Shown here one piece after another: positions 27,557 through 37,007 of a stretch of DNA of 64,000 nucleotides (its first letter is position 1; the number at the start of each line of letters is the position of its first letter). Where the stretch lies: the NCBI GenBank assembly GCA_037071015.1, contig JBAMOY010000001.1, positions 1 through 64,000 of the forward strand. The letters run 5' to 3'. This DNA is from JBAMOY01 sp037071015. Lineage in GTDB: Bacteria; Bacillota_I; Bacilli_A; RF39; UBA660. The translations under genes were made by a program, and so were the position numbers. A model generated the notes under the pieces. It was not told the DNA's origin. It ran no database searches and worked only from the letters and a program-made list of their open reading frames with translations.

Positions 27557-28851
27557 GTAATTTTTTGGAAGCATTTTTATCATCATATACTGCAATGTAT
27601 ATAGCAAGTAAAATATCAAGTAAAAATATTGATTTTAAAAATATAAAATTTTGGCTAATTTCATTAGTATATTGTTTATATATAATTACTTCATATTTGT
27701 TTTCTAATGATATTTTTAATATTTTAAGAATATTTTTAAATTGCATAGTGATGATGCTTTTAATAAAATGGTTAACACAAAACAGTTGGATAAAGACTGC
27801 ATTAATTACATTTAGTGTTATTTCTATATTGGTTGTCTCAGAATTCTTGTGCATGTTATTAATGGTTTATGGATTAAAGATAGAAAGTGATTTTTTATTA
27901 ACTGATTTAGTATCAAATATTATTATTTGTATGATTTCTATCTTCTTCATAAATTTAAAACAGACTAAATATAAGTTCCAAAAATTAATAGATGCAGTTT
28001 ATATAAAAAAAAATAAAAGTATAATAGCCTTAATATTTTTGACAATACTTACTTTTGCAATTTTAATATGTACCTTATACTTTAATTTTCCATCTACATA
28101 TTCAATTTTGTTAAATTTAATTTTAGTTATAACTTTTGCCTTTTTAATGTTAAATTCTTTTTATGAAACTAATATGAATGCAAAATTAAGAAGTGATTAT
28201 GAAATTGTAATTAATGATTTAAACGATTATGAGCGCATGTTAAAAGAAAAGAGAAAACTATTACATAATAAAGAAAATGATTTAATAAGTATAAGAGGAT
28301 TAATAAAGGGTAGAAACAAACAAGCATTAGATTATATAGATGAAGCATTAAGCGAAAATTATACTGATGATGTTGAAACCTTGAATAAAGTAAAGTATAT
28401 ACCGTTGGGTGGTTTACAAGGGTTAATTTATAAAAAAGTATTGAAAATGCAATCTGCAAAATTAAATGTCATATTAAAAGTTGATAAAAATATTAGGAAA
28501 ATTGATATAATAGAAAGTGATATCAATAAAAATAAAACAGTATGTACTGTTATAGGAATATTGTTAGATAACGCATATGAAGCGGCTATTTGCTCGCAGG
28601 AAAAAATTATAAATATTGAAGTTTATAGGGAAAAAAATAATTTTATTATTATTATAGAAAATAGTTATAAGGGATCTAGTGATATGAGTAAAATTGATGA
28701 ACAGGGATATTCTACCAAAGGAGCAGGAAGAGGATTTGGCCTTGATTTTGTTAAAGAGGCAGTTAATAAAAATCGATGGTTGACTAATGAACGAAAAATA
28801 ACAGGTAATATTTTTACCCAAATCGTCAAAATAAAAATCTCAAAAATTTGA
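27541..28851 (+). CDS. agrC: AgrC-like peptide-sensing histidine kinase
   Basis: A 436-residue membrane kinase. Six or so hydrophobic helices fill residues 1-215, a coiled dimerisation helix follows (about 215-245), and a GHKL domain ends the protein. The likely phospho-acceptor is H242 in KLLHNKENDLISIRG; the usual H-D pair reads H-N. N box GILLDNAYEAA and the glycine-rich GAGRGFGLDFVKEAV are intact. This is the HPK10 family layout of AgrC, which senses a cyclic autoinducing peptide and phosphorylates AgrA. It overlaps agrA by 16 bases. Its last codons form one arm of the terminator shared with agrD. Confidence 0.85.
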   Translation: MLQVISNFLEAFLSSYTAMYIASKISSKNIDFKNIKFWLISLVYCLYIITSYLFSNDIFNILRIFLNCIVMMLLIKWLTQNSWIKTALITFSVISILVVSEFLCMLLMVYGLKIESDFLLTDLVSNIIICMISIFFINLKQTKYKFQKLIDAVYIKKNKSIIALIFLTILTFAILICTLYFNFPSTYSILLNLILVITFAFLMLNSFYETNMNAKLRSDYEIVINDLNDYERMLKEKRKLLHNKENDLISIRGLIKGRNKQALDYIDEALSENYTDDVETLNKVKYIPLGGLQGLIYKKVLKMQSAKLNVILKVDKNIRKIDIIESDINKNKTVCTVIGILLDNAYEAAICSQEKIINIEVYREKNNFIIIIENSYKGSSDMSKIDEQGYSTKGAGRGFGLDFVKEAVNKNRWLTNERKITGNIFTQIVKIKISKI

Positions 28852-28860
28852 GATTTTTTA
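28833..28860. terminator. bidirectional terminator between agrC and agrD
   Basis: AAAAATCTCAAA and TTTGAGATTTTT form a perfect 12-bp stem with an AA loop. The agrC stop (28849-28851) lies in the right arm and the agrD stop (28858-28860) at its edge. Confidence 0.75.
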
Positions 28861-28983
28861 TTTTATTAATGATTTTGGTATTTTAGGCTCATCAATCATA
28901 AGAATCCAACAAGCTTGACTGCCTACATTAGCGGCATTTAAACCGATTAAAGATATAAATGATGCAAATAAAGATTTAAACAT
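28858..28983 (-). CDS. agrD: AgrD-like autoinducing peptide precursor (41 residues)
   Basis: A 41-residue gene between agrC and agrB. The product has an amphipathic N-terminal helix (MFKSLFASFISLIGLN), a core GSQACWILMI with a single cysteine, and an acidic C-terminal recognition motif DEPKIPKSL that matches the conserved DE-x-(x)-(I/V)P tail of AgrD. By analogy to staphylococci, AgrB would cut before DEP and close a thiolactone between C25 and the residue ahead of the cut, giving a five- or six-residue ring (CWILM or CWILMI). A Shine-Dalgarno (AGGAG) lies 7 bases before the ATG. Its location next to agrB on the same strand supports the call. Confidence 0.85.
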   Translation of the reverse strand: MFKSLFASFISLIGLNAANVGSQACWILMIDEPKIPKSLIK

Positions 28984-29016
28984 ACAATAAACTCCTCTCT
29001 ATTCTATTTGTTTAAA

Positions 29017-29628
29017 TTAATTTAAACCATAATTAAGATAATTTTTATAGTTATTATAAGGCAACTTAAATAACTTATAAACATGTGGAGAAATCATAAA
29101 ACACTCTACCAATAATGATATTATTAGACAATTAGCAAGAAACTGATTAGTTATTAAGATAGAGGTAAAAGAAAATGTAATAGCAATTATTGTTGCAAGT
29201 GTTTTATATATTTCTCTACGCTTTTTATTTACAATTGGTCTTTTATGAGTATCAGCCGGTGCCCAATTATAGATACATAATATTATGATAACAGTTAATA
29301 TGACTTTGATATATATAGGAATGACTATGACTTTAGCTAGTATAGTTGAACCAATGAATATGATTGTTGATGATATTAGGCAGTAGGAACTTTTAGTTGC
29401 ATGCAGACCAAATGCCGGCATTCTAATTAAGTTATAAAACAACATGAATATAAATAATTCCTTAACAATTCCCATTAAAAAGGCTATAAAAAAAATAATA
29501 ATGCTTTTTGTAATAGTAATGTATATTGACTCTAAACCATATTGAATTATTTCTAACTGTTCATTGTCATATTTATCATTATTATTTTGAATAAAATTCA
29601 TCACTTTTTTCATAAATATACTTCGCAT
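29017..29628 (-). CDS. agrB: AgrB-like peptide-processing membrane endopeptidase
   Basis: A 203-residue integral membrane protein with about five or six helices. The AgrB catalytic pair is present: His and Cys in GLHATKSSYC, following the conserved RMPAFG. The second family signature, YNWAPADTHKRPI, is also intact. AgrB removes the C-terminal tail of AgrD and cyclises the peptide. It lies 33 bases upstream of agrD on the same strand, the standard agrB-agrD order. The start at 29628 is supported by GAGGGA on the - strand. Confidence 0.9.
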   Translation of the reverse strand: MRSIFMKKVMNFIQNNNDKYDNEQLEIIQYGLESIYITITKSIIIFFIAFLMGIVKELFIFMLFYNLIRMPAFGLHATKSSYCLISSTIIFIGSTILAKVIVIPIYIKVILTVIIILCIYNWAPADTHKRPIVNKKRREIYKTLATIIAITFSFTSILITNQFLANCLIISLLVECFMISPHVYKLFKLPYNNYKNYLNYGLN

Positions 29629-29953
29629 ATAAATCCCTCTTTATTTTACTAAAAACATTTAAACACAATATTTTGTGTTTTTTTGTTATTAAAGTTCCTA
29701 ATAATTTATAAAAGTAACAAAACGAAAAAACGGAAAATTTTACCACTATAAAAATAAGTTTCAGTCAATAAAATCACTATTTAGAACAAATATGCCCCCA
29801 AATTGTTAGTATATATGTAAAATTAAAATTGCTTTCCCCGTTTCAACACTTTATTTAAAATTTTTGGCGAAATAAGGCGAACTGTATTTGTTGAATTGGG
29901 GAAGGTTATGAATTATAGTAAGTATGTAATAAGAATAGAAGGGAGATGTCAGT
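29629..29953. other. divergent spacer between agrB and csp
   Basis: 325 bases serving both divergent genes. On the - strand, TTGACT with a TAAAAT 20 bases on is a weak promoter candidate for agrB; a long spacer would suit an activator-dependent agr promoter. AAACACAA/TTGTGTTT (29661-29680) forms a hairpin within the agrB leader. On the + strand, the csp leader includes an 18-codon reading frame at 29908-29964 that overlaps the csp start. I see no clear AgrA direct repeats. Confidence 0.45.
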
Positions 29954-30166
29954 ATGCGTGGTAAAGTTAAGTGGTTTAATAATGAAAAAGGCTTTGGATT
30001 TATTGAATATAATGATAAAGAAGATATCTTTGTTCATTATTCAGCTATATTAAGTGAAGGCTATAAGACACTAGTTGAAGGTCAATATGTTGATTTTGAA
30101 TTAGTTCGTACAGATAAAGGTTTACAAGCAAAAAACGTTGTCGAAGTTAAAACTGCTTTAGTATAA
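29954..30166 (+). CDS. cold-shock protein (CspA family)
   Basis: A 70-residue single cold-shock domain. RNP1 KGFGFIEY and RNP2 DIFVHYSA are intact, with W8 and F9 in KWFNNEKG. These proteins bind single-stranded RNA and act as RNA chaperones that keep mRNAs unfolded. Standard length. A terminator follows directly, so it is monocistronic. The long upstream leader is typical of csp genes, whose translation is often controlled by mRNA structure. Confidence 0.95.
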   Translation: MRGKVKWFNNEKGFGFIEYNDKEDIFVHYSAILSEGYKTLVEGQYVDFELVRTDKGLQAKNVVEVKTALV

Positions 30167-30181
30167 TTAAGCAGTTTTTTT
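30149..30181 (+). terminator. terminator after csp
   Basis: AAAACTGCTT pairs with AAGCAGTTTT around TAGTATAATT, followed by a T run; the left arm overlaps the end of the gene. Confidence 0.75.
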
Positions 30182-30264
30182 GTGTGAAATTGTGTAATAT
30201 GAATAACTTATCTTTGTATATTTTTTAATAGGTGGTATAATGTAAATAGAAAGGATTTGATAAT

Positions 30265-30795
30265 ATGAAGTTTAATATTCGAGGAAAAAATGTCGAGATA
30301 ACTCCGGCTATTAGAAGTTATATTGAAGAAAAGATCGGGAAATTAGATAAGTATTTTGAAAATAGTGATGATATAACGGCTAATGTTCTATCTCGTATTC
30401 GTGGTAAAGATCAAATTGTTGAGGTTACAATACCAGTTCGTAAAATTATTCTTAGATGTGAAGTATCGCATAAGGATTTATATGCCGCAATTGATCTTGT
30501 AACAGATAAGATTGAAAGACAGATAAGAAAAAACAAAACTAGAATTCATCAGCGTAAAATAAAAGATAAAAATATTGACTTCAATTTGGAATTCGAAAAT
30601 GATATCGAAGAAGAAAATAGAACTATTGTCAAGAGAAAGACATTGGAAATGAAACCGATGAGTGAAGAAGAGGCAATTTTACAAATGAATCTATTGGGGC
30701 ATGAATTCTTTATTTTCTACGATGATGAAACTAACAAAAATTGTGTTCTTTATCGTCGTAAAGATGAAGATTACGGAATTATTGAAATAAATTAG
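30265..30795 (+). CDS. hpf: ribosome hibernation promoting factor, long form
   Basis: A 176-residue protein of the long HPF type. Residues 1-100 form the YfiA/RaiA ribosome-binding domain (MKFNIRGKNVEITPAIRSYIEEKIGKLDKYF), and residues about 120-176 are the C-terminal dimerisation domain (MKPMSEEEAILQMNLLGHEFFIFYDDETNKNCVLYRRKDEDYGIIE). Long HPF joins two 70S ribosomes into inactive 100S dimers in stationary phase. It sits immediately upstream of secA, the conserved order in Bacillota, separated by a terminator. Confidence 0.95.
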   Translation: MKFNIRGKNVEITPAIRSYIEEKIGKLDKYFENSDDITANVLSRIRGKDQIVEVTIPVRKIILRCEVSHKDLYAAIDLVTDKIERQIRKNKTRIHQRKIKDKNIDFNLEFENDIEEENRTIVKRKTLEMKPMSEEEAILQMNLLGHEFFIFYDDETNKNCVLYRRKDEDYGIIEIN

Positions 30796-30816
30796 GCTTT
30801 TTCAAGCCTTTTTTTA
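30794..30816 (+). terminator. terminator after hpf
   Basis: AGGCTT-TTTC-AAGCCT followed by seven T residues. Confidence 0.75.
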
Positions 30817-30895
30817 TATTTCACATAACTTTCACTATGATTTTTAGGCATTTTTTGATAAAATATAATATAGTTATATGAAAGAGGATGATTGG

Positions 30896-33388
30896 ATGAA
30901 ATTTTTAAAAAGAATTTTTGATCATGAATATAAAGAGTTAGAAAGATTTAAAAAAATTGCTGATCAAATTATAGAATTAGACAGTAAAATATCTAAATTA
31001 AGTGATGAAAAACTACAAGCTAAAACAGAAAATTTTAGAAAGCGTTTAAAAAAAGGTGAAACCTTGGACGATATTTTAGTAGAAGCGTTTGCTGTCGCGC
31101 GAGAAGCTGCTTATCGTGTTATTGGTGAAAAACCATATTATGTACAGATATTAGGTGGATTGGCTATCCATTATGGTAATATAGCTGAAATGAAAACGGG
31201 TGAAGGGAAAACTTTGACTTGTACAATGCCAGCTTATTTGAATGCTTTAGATGGTAATGGAGTTCATGTTATTACAGTAAATGAATATTTAGCCGGTCGT
31301 GATGCAGAATGGATGGGAAATATTTATCGTTTCCTAGGATTAACTGTCGGTGTTAATTATCGTGAATTATCTCCTACAGAAAAAAAGGAAGTATATAATT
31401 GTGACATAATGTATTCTACAAATAATGAAATAGGCTTTGATTATTTACGTGATAATATGGTTGTTAAAGCTGAAAATCGTGTACAACGTCCATTAAACTA
31501 TGTTATTATTGACGAAGTAGATTCAGTATTAATTGATGAGGCTAGAACACCATTAATAATTTCAGGTGGTCATATGAGTTCAGCTAATTTATATATTCAG
31601 GCTGATAAATTTGTCAAATCATTAAAAGAGAATAATGGTTATGTCTATGATGAAAAAACGAAAACAGTCACTTTGGATGAAGAAGGTATAAAAAAGGGTG
31701 AGAAGGCATTTGGAGTTTCCAATTTATATGATTTAAATAATACGACATTAGTACATTATATAAATCAAGCTTTACGTGCTAACTATAGCATGAAGAAAGA
31801 TTTTGACTATGTGGTAGAAGATGGTAAAGTTGTTATTGTTGACCCTTTTACTGGGCGATTAATGCATGGTCGTAGTTATTCAGATGGACTACATCAAGCA
31901 ATAGAGGCTAAAGAAGGTGTAGAAATCCAAGAAGAAACTAAAACATTAGCAACAATTACATTCCAGAACCTATTTAGAATGTATAAGAAAATTGCTGGAA
32001 TGACAGGTACAGCTAAGACTGAAGAAGAAGAGTTCAGAGACATTTATAACATGTATGTTATAACAATTCCTACTAATAAACCAGTTATGCGTAAAGATTA
32101 TGGAGATTTAATTTTTGCTACACAAAAGGGCAAATATAAAGCTATTATTAATGAAATAAAAGAACGTCATGAAAAAGGGCAACCAGTGTTAGTTGGTACT
32201 GTTGCTGTTGAAACCAGTGAATTATTGAGCGATATGTTGAAAAATATTCATATCCCTCATGAAGTTTTAAATGCTAAAAATCATGCTCGTGAAGCAGAGT
32301 TAATAGCTAACGCCGGTCAAAAGGGCGCTGTAACTATTGCAACTAATATGGCTGGACGTGGTGCTGATATTAAACTAGGTGAAGGTGTTAAAGAATTAGG
32401 TGGTTTAGCCGTTATTGGAACAGAACGTCATGAGAGTAGACGTATTGATAATCAGTTGCGTGGACGTTCTGGACGTCAAGGTGATCCTGGTTTTTCACAG
32501 TTCTGTGTATCGTTTGAAGACGATTTGATGGTTCGTTTTGGCACTGATCGGGCTAAAACCTTACTTCAAAGCATTGGTTTTGATGATGATGTATCTATTA
32601 GAAATAAAATGTTATCAGGCTCAATCGAATCAGCCCAAAAACGTGTTGAAGGTAATAACTTTGATATTCGTAAAACTTTATTGCAGTATGATGACGTTAT
32701 TAATCGTCAACGTGAAGTAATATATAAAAAACGTAATACAATTTTAGATAATGAGTCTGTTCATGAGGATATTTTAAATTGTTTCTATAACTATGTTACT
32801 GATTTAGTTGAAAGTCATATTAAAGGTAACGAAAATCTCGATGAAAAAGATATTGATGAGATACTTGAAACAATAAATGAACAATTATTGAAGCAAGATA
32901 TCCGTAAAGAGGAAATTGCTACTTTGAATATCGATGATATGATTGAATATTTATATGAAAAGCTTTGTCATGAATATAATGAAAAGATTAAAGATTTACC
33001 AAAGGAAGTAATCAATGAATTTGAAAAAGCGATTTTTTTAAGAGTTATTGATACTCACTGGATGGAACATATTAATACAATGGCTCATTTGCGTGAAGGA
33101 ATTCATTTACGAGGTTATGCTCAAGAAGATCCATTACGTGCTTATACTAATGAAGGTCATGAATTATTTGAAAATTTATTAGATCAAATAGATCACGAAA
33201 CCACTGTTTTTCTAATTAAAGCAGAAATTAGACAAAACACTGAACGTAAACAAGTTGCTAAAGGTGAAGCTGTCACTGATGCTAATAAAGTGAAAAAGAA
33301 AACTCCTAAAAAAGTAGCAAAAATAGGACGAAATGAACCTTGCCCATGTGGAAGTGGTAAGAAATATAAGCAATGTTGCGGAAAGTAG
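30896..33388 (+). CDS. secA: preprotein translocase ATPase SecA
   Basis: An 830-residue motor ATPase of the Sec export pathway. Landmarks are MKTGEGKT (Walker A), IIDEVDSVLIDEARTPLIISG (DEAD box region), GTAKTEEEEF, TNMAGRGADIKLG and QLRGRSGRQGDPG. The helical scaffold ends in a zinc-binding tail PCPCGSGKKYKQCCG that binds SecB or lipids. SecA drives unfolded preproteins through SecYEG. The ATG at 30896, behind AGAGGATG, is the family-typical start (MKFLKRIFDHEYKELERF); an earlier ATG at 30878 is less likely. Full length. Confidence 0.97.
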   Translation: MKFLKRIFDHEYKELERFKKIADQIIELDSKISKLSDEKLQAKTENFRKRLKKGETLDDILVEAFAVAREAAYRVIGEKPYYVQILGGLAIHYGNIAEMKTGEGKTLTCTMPAYLNALDGNGVHVITVNEYLAGRDAEWMGNIYRFLGLTVGVNYRELSPTEKKEVYNCDIMYSTNNEIGFDYLRDNMVVKAENRVQRPLNYVIIDEVDSVLIDEARTPLIISGGHMSSANLYIQADKFVKSLKENNGYVYDEKTKTVTLDEEGIKKGEKAFGVSNLYDLNNTTLVHYINQALRANYSMKKDFDYVVEDGKVVIVDPFTGRLMHGRSYSDGLHQAIEAKEGVEIQEETKTLATITFQNLFRMYKKIAGMTGTAKTEEEEFRDIYNMYVITIPTNKPVMRKDYGDLIFATQKGKYKAIINEIKERHEKGQPVLVGTVAVETSELLSDMLKNIHIPHEVLNAKNHAREAELIANAGQKGAVTIATNMAGRGADIKLGEGVKELGGLAVIGTERHESRRIDNQLRGRSGRQGDPGFSQFCVSFEDDLMVRFGTDRAKTLLQSIGFDDDVSIRNKMLSGSIESAQKRVEGNNFDIRKTLLQYDDVINRQREVIYKKRNTILDNESVHEDILNCFYNYVTDLVESHIKGNENLDEKDIDEILETINEQLLKQDIRKEEIATLNIDDMIEYLYEKLCHEYNEKIKDLPKEVINEFEKAIFLRVIDTHWMEHINTMAHLREGIHLRGYAQEDPLRAYTNEGHELFENLLDQIDHETTVFLIKAEIRQNTERKQVAKGEAVTDANKVKKKTPKKVAKIGRNEPCPCGSGKKYKQCCGK

Positions 33389-33396
33389 GTATAAAA

Positions 33397-34194
33397 ATGA
33401 ACGAGAATAAAAGAATGTATATTATTATTGGAATAATTGTTGTACTGATGATTATTATAGGTATTAATATAGTAACAACTAATATTAAAAACAATAAAAT
33501 TTATGATAATTTTGAGGCAAAATTGAATGCCAAAGAACCACAGATTATTTTCTTAGGTCGCCCAACTTGCTATTACTGTCAGTTAACTACACCTATTATG
33601 GATGAACTAACTAGTAAGTATAATTTCTCTTATGAATATATTGATACTGATGAAATAAACTCTTCAACTTTGTCTAAAATATTAGATAAATTAAATATTA
33701 GTTTAGAAGATTTTGGTACTCCTTATATTGTAATTGCTAAAGATGGTAAAATTTTAGCTACGCAATCTGGCTATAAAGAGAAAGCTGATATGTTTAAGCT
33801 ATTCCAAGATAATGGATTTATTGCTGCAGATGAAGAATATAAAGAAATTATCAATTATGTTGACTATAATAATTATAAATCTATAATATCCTCAGCTGAA
33901 CCACAATTAATGGTAATGGTTCAAACTGGTTGTAGTGCTTGTATAAGCGCTAAACCAGTATTAGAACAATTAAGCGAAGAACATGGTATTACAATTAATG
34001 CTTTGAATATAACTAATTTATCAGAAGAAGAAAAGGAATCTTTAAATTCAACCCTAGAATATTTAAGTGTTAATGATTGGGGCACTCCATTATTATTAGT
34101 GGTTAAAGATAATCAAGTTGTTGACGCTAGCAGTGGTTATTTAGATAAGGATACGTATGAAGCTTTCCTAACTAAAAATGGGTTTATTAAATAA
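33397..34194 (+). CDS. membrane-anchored tandem thioredoxin-fold protein
   Basis: A 265-residue protein with one N-terminal transmembrane helix (YIIIGIIVVLMIIIGINIV) and two successive thioredoxin-like domains outside the membrane. The first has the active site CYYC with cis-Pro in DFGTPYIVI. The second has CSAC with cis-Pro in WGTPLLLVV. Each domain could act as an oxidoreductase; the tandem arrangement may allow disulfide relay. It begins 8 bases after secA, which suggests a role for exported proteins, although this is inference. The start at 33397 is chosen over an upstream in-frame ATG inside secA. Two related single-domain proteins occur at 50143 and 51697. Confidence 0.75.
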   Translation: MNENKRMYIIIGIIVVLMIIIGINIVTTNIKNNKIYDNFEAKLNAKEPQIIFLGRPTCYYCQLTTPIMDELTSKYNFSYEYIDTDEINSSTLSKILDKLNISLEDFGTPYIVIAKDGKILATQSGYKEKADMFKLFQDNGFIAADEEYKEIINYVDYNNYKSIISSAEPQLMVMVQTGCSACISAKPVLEQLSEEHGITINALNITNLSEEEKESLNSTLEYLSVNDWGTPLLLVVKDNQVVDASSGYLDKDTYEAFLTKNGFIK

Positions 34195-34212
34195 CTAAAA
34201 GGAGTATATTTT

Positions 34213-34662
34213 ATGATTAATAGTGTATATGAAAAAGTAAGAGAATTTAAAAGAAAATATCCTATGACGGTTGCTTGGCGTTTAAAAGCCAATTCCAAGA
34301 TTGTAGAACAGTTTTTAAATCCTGGTGAAGAGGTATTATACTCTTTTACTGCTCAAAAGAATGACAATCCTTTAGATATTGTTACAACATGTGTTGTAAC
34401 ACTAACTAATAAACGTATTTTGATTGGTCAAAAACGGGTTATCTTTGGCTTTTTATATTCGTCTATAACTCCTGATATGTTTAATGACTTAAAAATACAT
34501 ATGGGCTTGATATGGGGTAAAGTCACACTAGATACAGTTAATGAATTAGTAACTTTGACTAATATTCAAAAAGAGGCTTTACCAGAGATAGAAACAAATA
34601 TTTCAGAATACATAATTCGTGAAAAGAAAAAGTATACTATTAATAAAACGGAATTAACTTAA
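34213..34662 (+). CDS. bacterial PH-domain-like protein
   Basis: A 149-residue soluble protein resembling bacterial pleckstrin-homology (bPH/YvbH-like) domains: FLNPGEEVLYSFTAQKN, then VVTLTNKRILIGQKRVIFGFLYSSITPDMFNDLKIHMGLIWGKVTLDTV, which is the typical strand order of a domain that introduces itself with a threshold-like L-x-P-GE motif. Function of these domains is poorly known. It follows the thioredoxin gene by 18 bases and is probably co-transcribed. Confidence 0.65.
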   Translation: MINSVYEKVREFKRKYPMTVAWRLKANSKIVEQFLNPGEEVLYSFTAQKNDNPLDIVTTCVVTLTNKRILIGQKRVIFGFLYSSITPDMFNDLKIHMGLIWGKVTLDTVNELVTLTNIQKEALPEIETNISEYIIREKKKYTINKTELT

Positions 34663-34675
34663 TTCCGTTTTTATT
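34646..34675 (+). terminator. terminator after PH-like gene
   Basis: AAACGGAATT pairs with AATTCCGTTT around AACTT and is followed by TT-A-TTT. Confidence 0.7.
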
Positions 34676-34739
34676 TACATATTGATAGTTGAAAAAAAGC
34701 CAATAATACACTATAATTTAATTAGAAAGTAGTGGTAGT

Positions 34740-36008
34740 ATGAAGAAATTATTAAAAACCTTACTATTATTAATTATCTTATATTTTGCATTAAAGCTAT
34801 GTATTAAATATTGGGGTCAAGGGCACGAGATATCCTATAAGATAGACGAAATAACAATAAATGAAAAGCTTTCAATTAATCAAAAAAATGAAATAGATAA
34901 TTATCTAATCACACTTAAAGATAACGATTTTAATATTCAATTGCAAATATTAGATAACTTTAACAAAGATACTAAAATAGTGAAAAAAGTATATGTGGAA
35001 AAGATTAATAACCAAATCTGCTTATTACCAATTTTTAAAAACAATAAAATTATAACGGATATCATGTGTATTAACGATAATATTATAACTAATTATAATA
35101 ATTTAAAAGGTAGTATTCATGAATTAGATAACTTTGCTAGTAGAATGACTGAACATGGTTATGATTTTAAGCAATATGAAAATAACTTAAAGAACTATGA
35201 TAGCGATAGAACAATGATTCTTTATCGTGACAACATTATTAAAGATCATTTTATTGGACTTAATGATTACCGAGGTGTTATGACAATCAACAATAAAGAT
35301 CAAAAATTAAATAGCATCAATTTATTTACTAAGGATATATATGATGTTTCCTTGGCTATTGGTCTTAATAATAAGTATATTATTTTTGATTATAACTCTA
35401 AGTATCAATTTAATAAAATTTACATTGTTGATTTAGTTAATAATAAGAAAAAAGAGCTTAAAACAAATTATAAAATATCTAATGACTCTAAAATAATCGG
35501 CTCATATAAAGATAGTATTTATGTAATTGACTATGATGACAAAGTGGAATATGAGATCAATCTCAAAAAAGAAACGGTTAAAGAAATTGGTGACAAAGAT
35601 AAGGGATATTTAACTTCTAATTGTAAAGAACTTGTTGAAATAAATGGTAGTGATATTTTTAAACAAAATTATAAAATGCCAGATTGCCGTGAGGTGCAGA
35701 AGACTTCGAAATATGATAAAATAGATTTGGTAGGCGGTCAAAAATCGGGATATTATTATTACTATCAAAAAACTATCGATGGTTATAAAGTATATCGAGC
35801 TAATGTTTTAGCACCAGAACAGAAATTATATATTACAACTTTAGATGATCTTGATCATATACAATATAGTAATAAGTTTATTTATTATCTAAAAGGTAAT
35901 CAAATAAATTATTATAGTGATGCTACTGGAATACGTACACTATTAGAAAATTCAGAGTTTGAATTTAATAAGAGTCTAAATTATCATTTATATGTTAATG
36001 AAAAATAA
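34740..36008 (+). CDS. membrane-anchored protein of unknown function
   Basis: A 422-residue protein with one N-terminal transmembrane helix (LLKTLLLLIILYFALKLCIKY) and a large, Asn/Lys-rich outside region. Repeated short strand patterns such as YIIFDYNSKYQFNKIYIVDLVNNKKKEL and IYVIDYDDKVEYEINLKKETVKEI suggest a beta-propeller-like fold, but I cannot name a family. It has two isolated cysteine pairs (LLTSNCKE and MPDCREV). A leading GTAGTGGTAGT region precedes the start. The next gene is 48 bases on. Confidence 0.6.
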   Translation: MKKLLKTLLLLIILYFALKLCIKYWGQGHEISYKIDEITINEKLSINQKNEIDNYLITLKDNDFNIQLQILDNFNKDTKIVKKVYVEKINNQICLLPIFKNNKIITDIMCINDNIITNYNNLKGSIHELDNFASRMTEHGYDFKQYENNLKNYDSDRTMILYRDNIIKDHFIGLNDYRGVMTINNKDQKLNSINLFTKDIYDVSLAIGLNNKYIIFDYNSKYQFNKIYIVDLVNNKKKELKTNYKISNDSKIIGSYKDSIYVIDYDDKVEYEINLKKETVKEIGDKDKGYLTSNCKELVEINGSDIFKQNYKMPDCREVQKTSKYDKIDLVGGQKSGYYYYYQKTIDGYKVYRANVLAPEQKLYITTLDDLDHIQYSNKFIYYLKGNQINYYSDATGIRTLLENSEFEFNKSLNYHLYVNEK

Positions 36009-36056
36009 GTAATACACTAGAAGATATAATTTATATATAGTAAAGGTGGTGAAAAA

Positions 36057-36974
36057 ATGGCTATAATTGAGAAAAGCATTTCTTCTAATGCTGATGGATT
36101 AAAGCTAGGAATCACTATAGTAACCCCAGCGAAAAATCATAAGGTAAAAGGTATTGTCCAATTAGTGCATGGAATGAGTGAACATCGTAAACGCTATCTA
36201 CCTTTTATGAAATTTTTAGCTAAAAAGGGTTATGTTAGTATTATTAATGATCATCGTGGTCATGGTGATAGTATCCTTAATGATGCTGATTTGGGATATT
36301 TTTATGATAATCGCGCTGAATATATTGTAGAGGATGTTCATCAAGTGACTGAACTTATTAAAGCCGATTATCCTGATAAAGAAGTAATTTTATTTGGACA
36401 TAGTATGGGCTCTTTAGTGGTACGTAATTATATCCAAAAATACGATGATGAAATAAGTAAACTTATTGTTTGTGGTTCCCCTAGCAATAGCCATGAGACG
36501 CTAATAGGACTTTTGCTTGTTAATATTTTAGAAAAAGTAAAAGGACCTAAGTATCGTAGCATATTTGTTCACAAATTAGCATTTAAAAATTATTCTAGTC
36601 ACTTTAAAGAAAAAAGTATAAATAGTTGGGTTTCTAGTAGTAAGGATGAAGTATCAAAATATGATAAGGATAAAAAGTGTGGATTTATTTTTACCTTAAA
36701 TGGCTTTAAAAATTTATTTAAATTACTTCGGAATACGTATAAGTCAAATCGCTATCAAATGAAAAATCGTGATTTAGATATTTTATTTATTTCTGGGGCC
36801 GATGATCCTGTCATGATAGACGAGGAACATTTTTATGAAGCTTGTGACTTTCTAAAAAATCTAGGTTATAAAGTTCAGCACATATTGTATAAAGATAAAC
36901 GTCATGATCTTTTAAATGAAGATATCAAAGATATTGTTTATCAAGATATTGTAGAATTTATAGAGGAAAAGTAA
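36057..36974 (+). CDS. alpha/beta hydrolase, monoacylglycerol-lipase-like
   Basis: A 305-residue serine hydrolase. The oxyanion segment is VQLVHGMSEHRKRY, the DHRGHGDS motif is typical of monoglyceride lipases and lysophospholipases, the nucleophile is Ser in GHSMGS, the acid is Asp in ISGADDPV, and the catalytic His is in DKRHDLLNE. No signal peptide, so it is cytoplasmic. It probably hydrolyses monoacylglycerols or lysophospholipids, but the substrate is unproven. Start is supported by AAAGGTGGTG. Confidence 0.87.
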   Translation: MAIIEKSISSNADGLKLGITIVTPAKNHKVKGIVQLVHGMSEHRKRYLPFMKFLAKKGYVSIINDHRGHGDSILNDADLGYFYDNRAEYIVEDVHQVTELIKADYPDKEVILFGHSMGSLVVRNYIQKYDDEISKLIVCGSPSNSHETLIGLLLVNILEKVKGPKYRSIFVHKLAFKNYSSHFKEKSINSWVSSSKDEVSKYDKDKKCGFIFTLNGFKNLFKLLRNTYKSNRYQMKNRDLDILFISGADDPVMIDEEHFYEACDFLKNLGYKVQHILYKDKRHDLLNEDIKDIVYQDIVEFIEEK

Positions 36975-37007
36975 TTAAAATAAAGTATATGTAATATGGT
37001 GATACCA

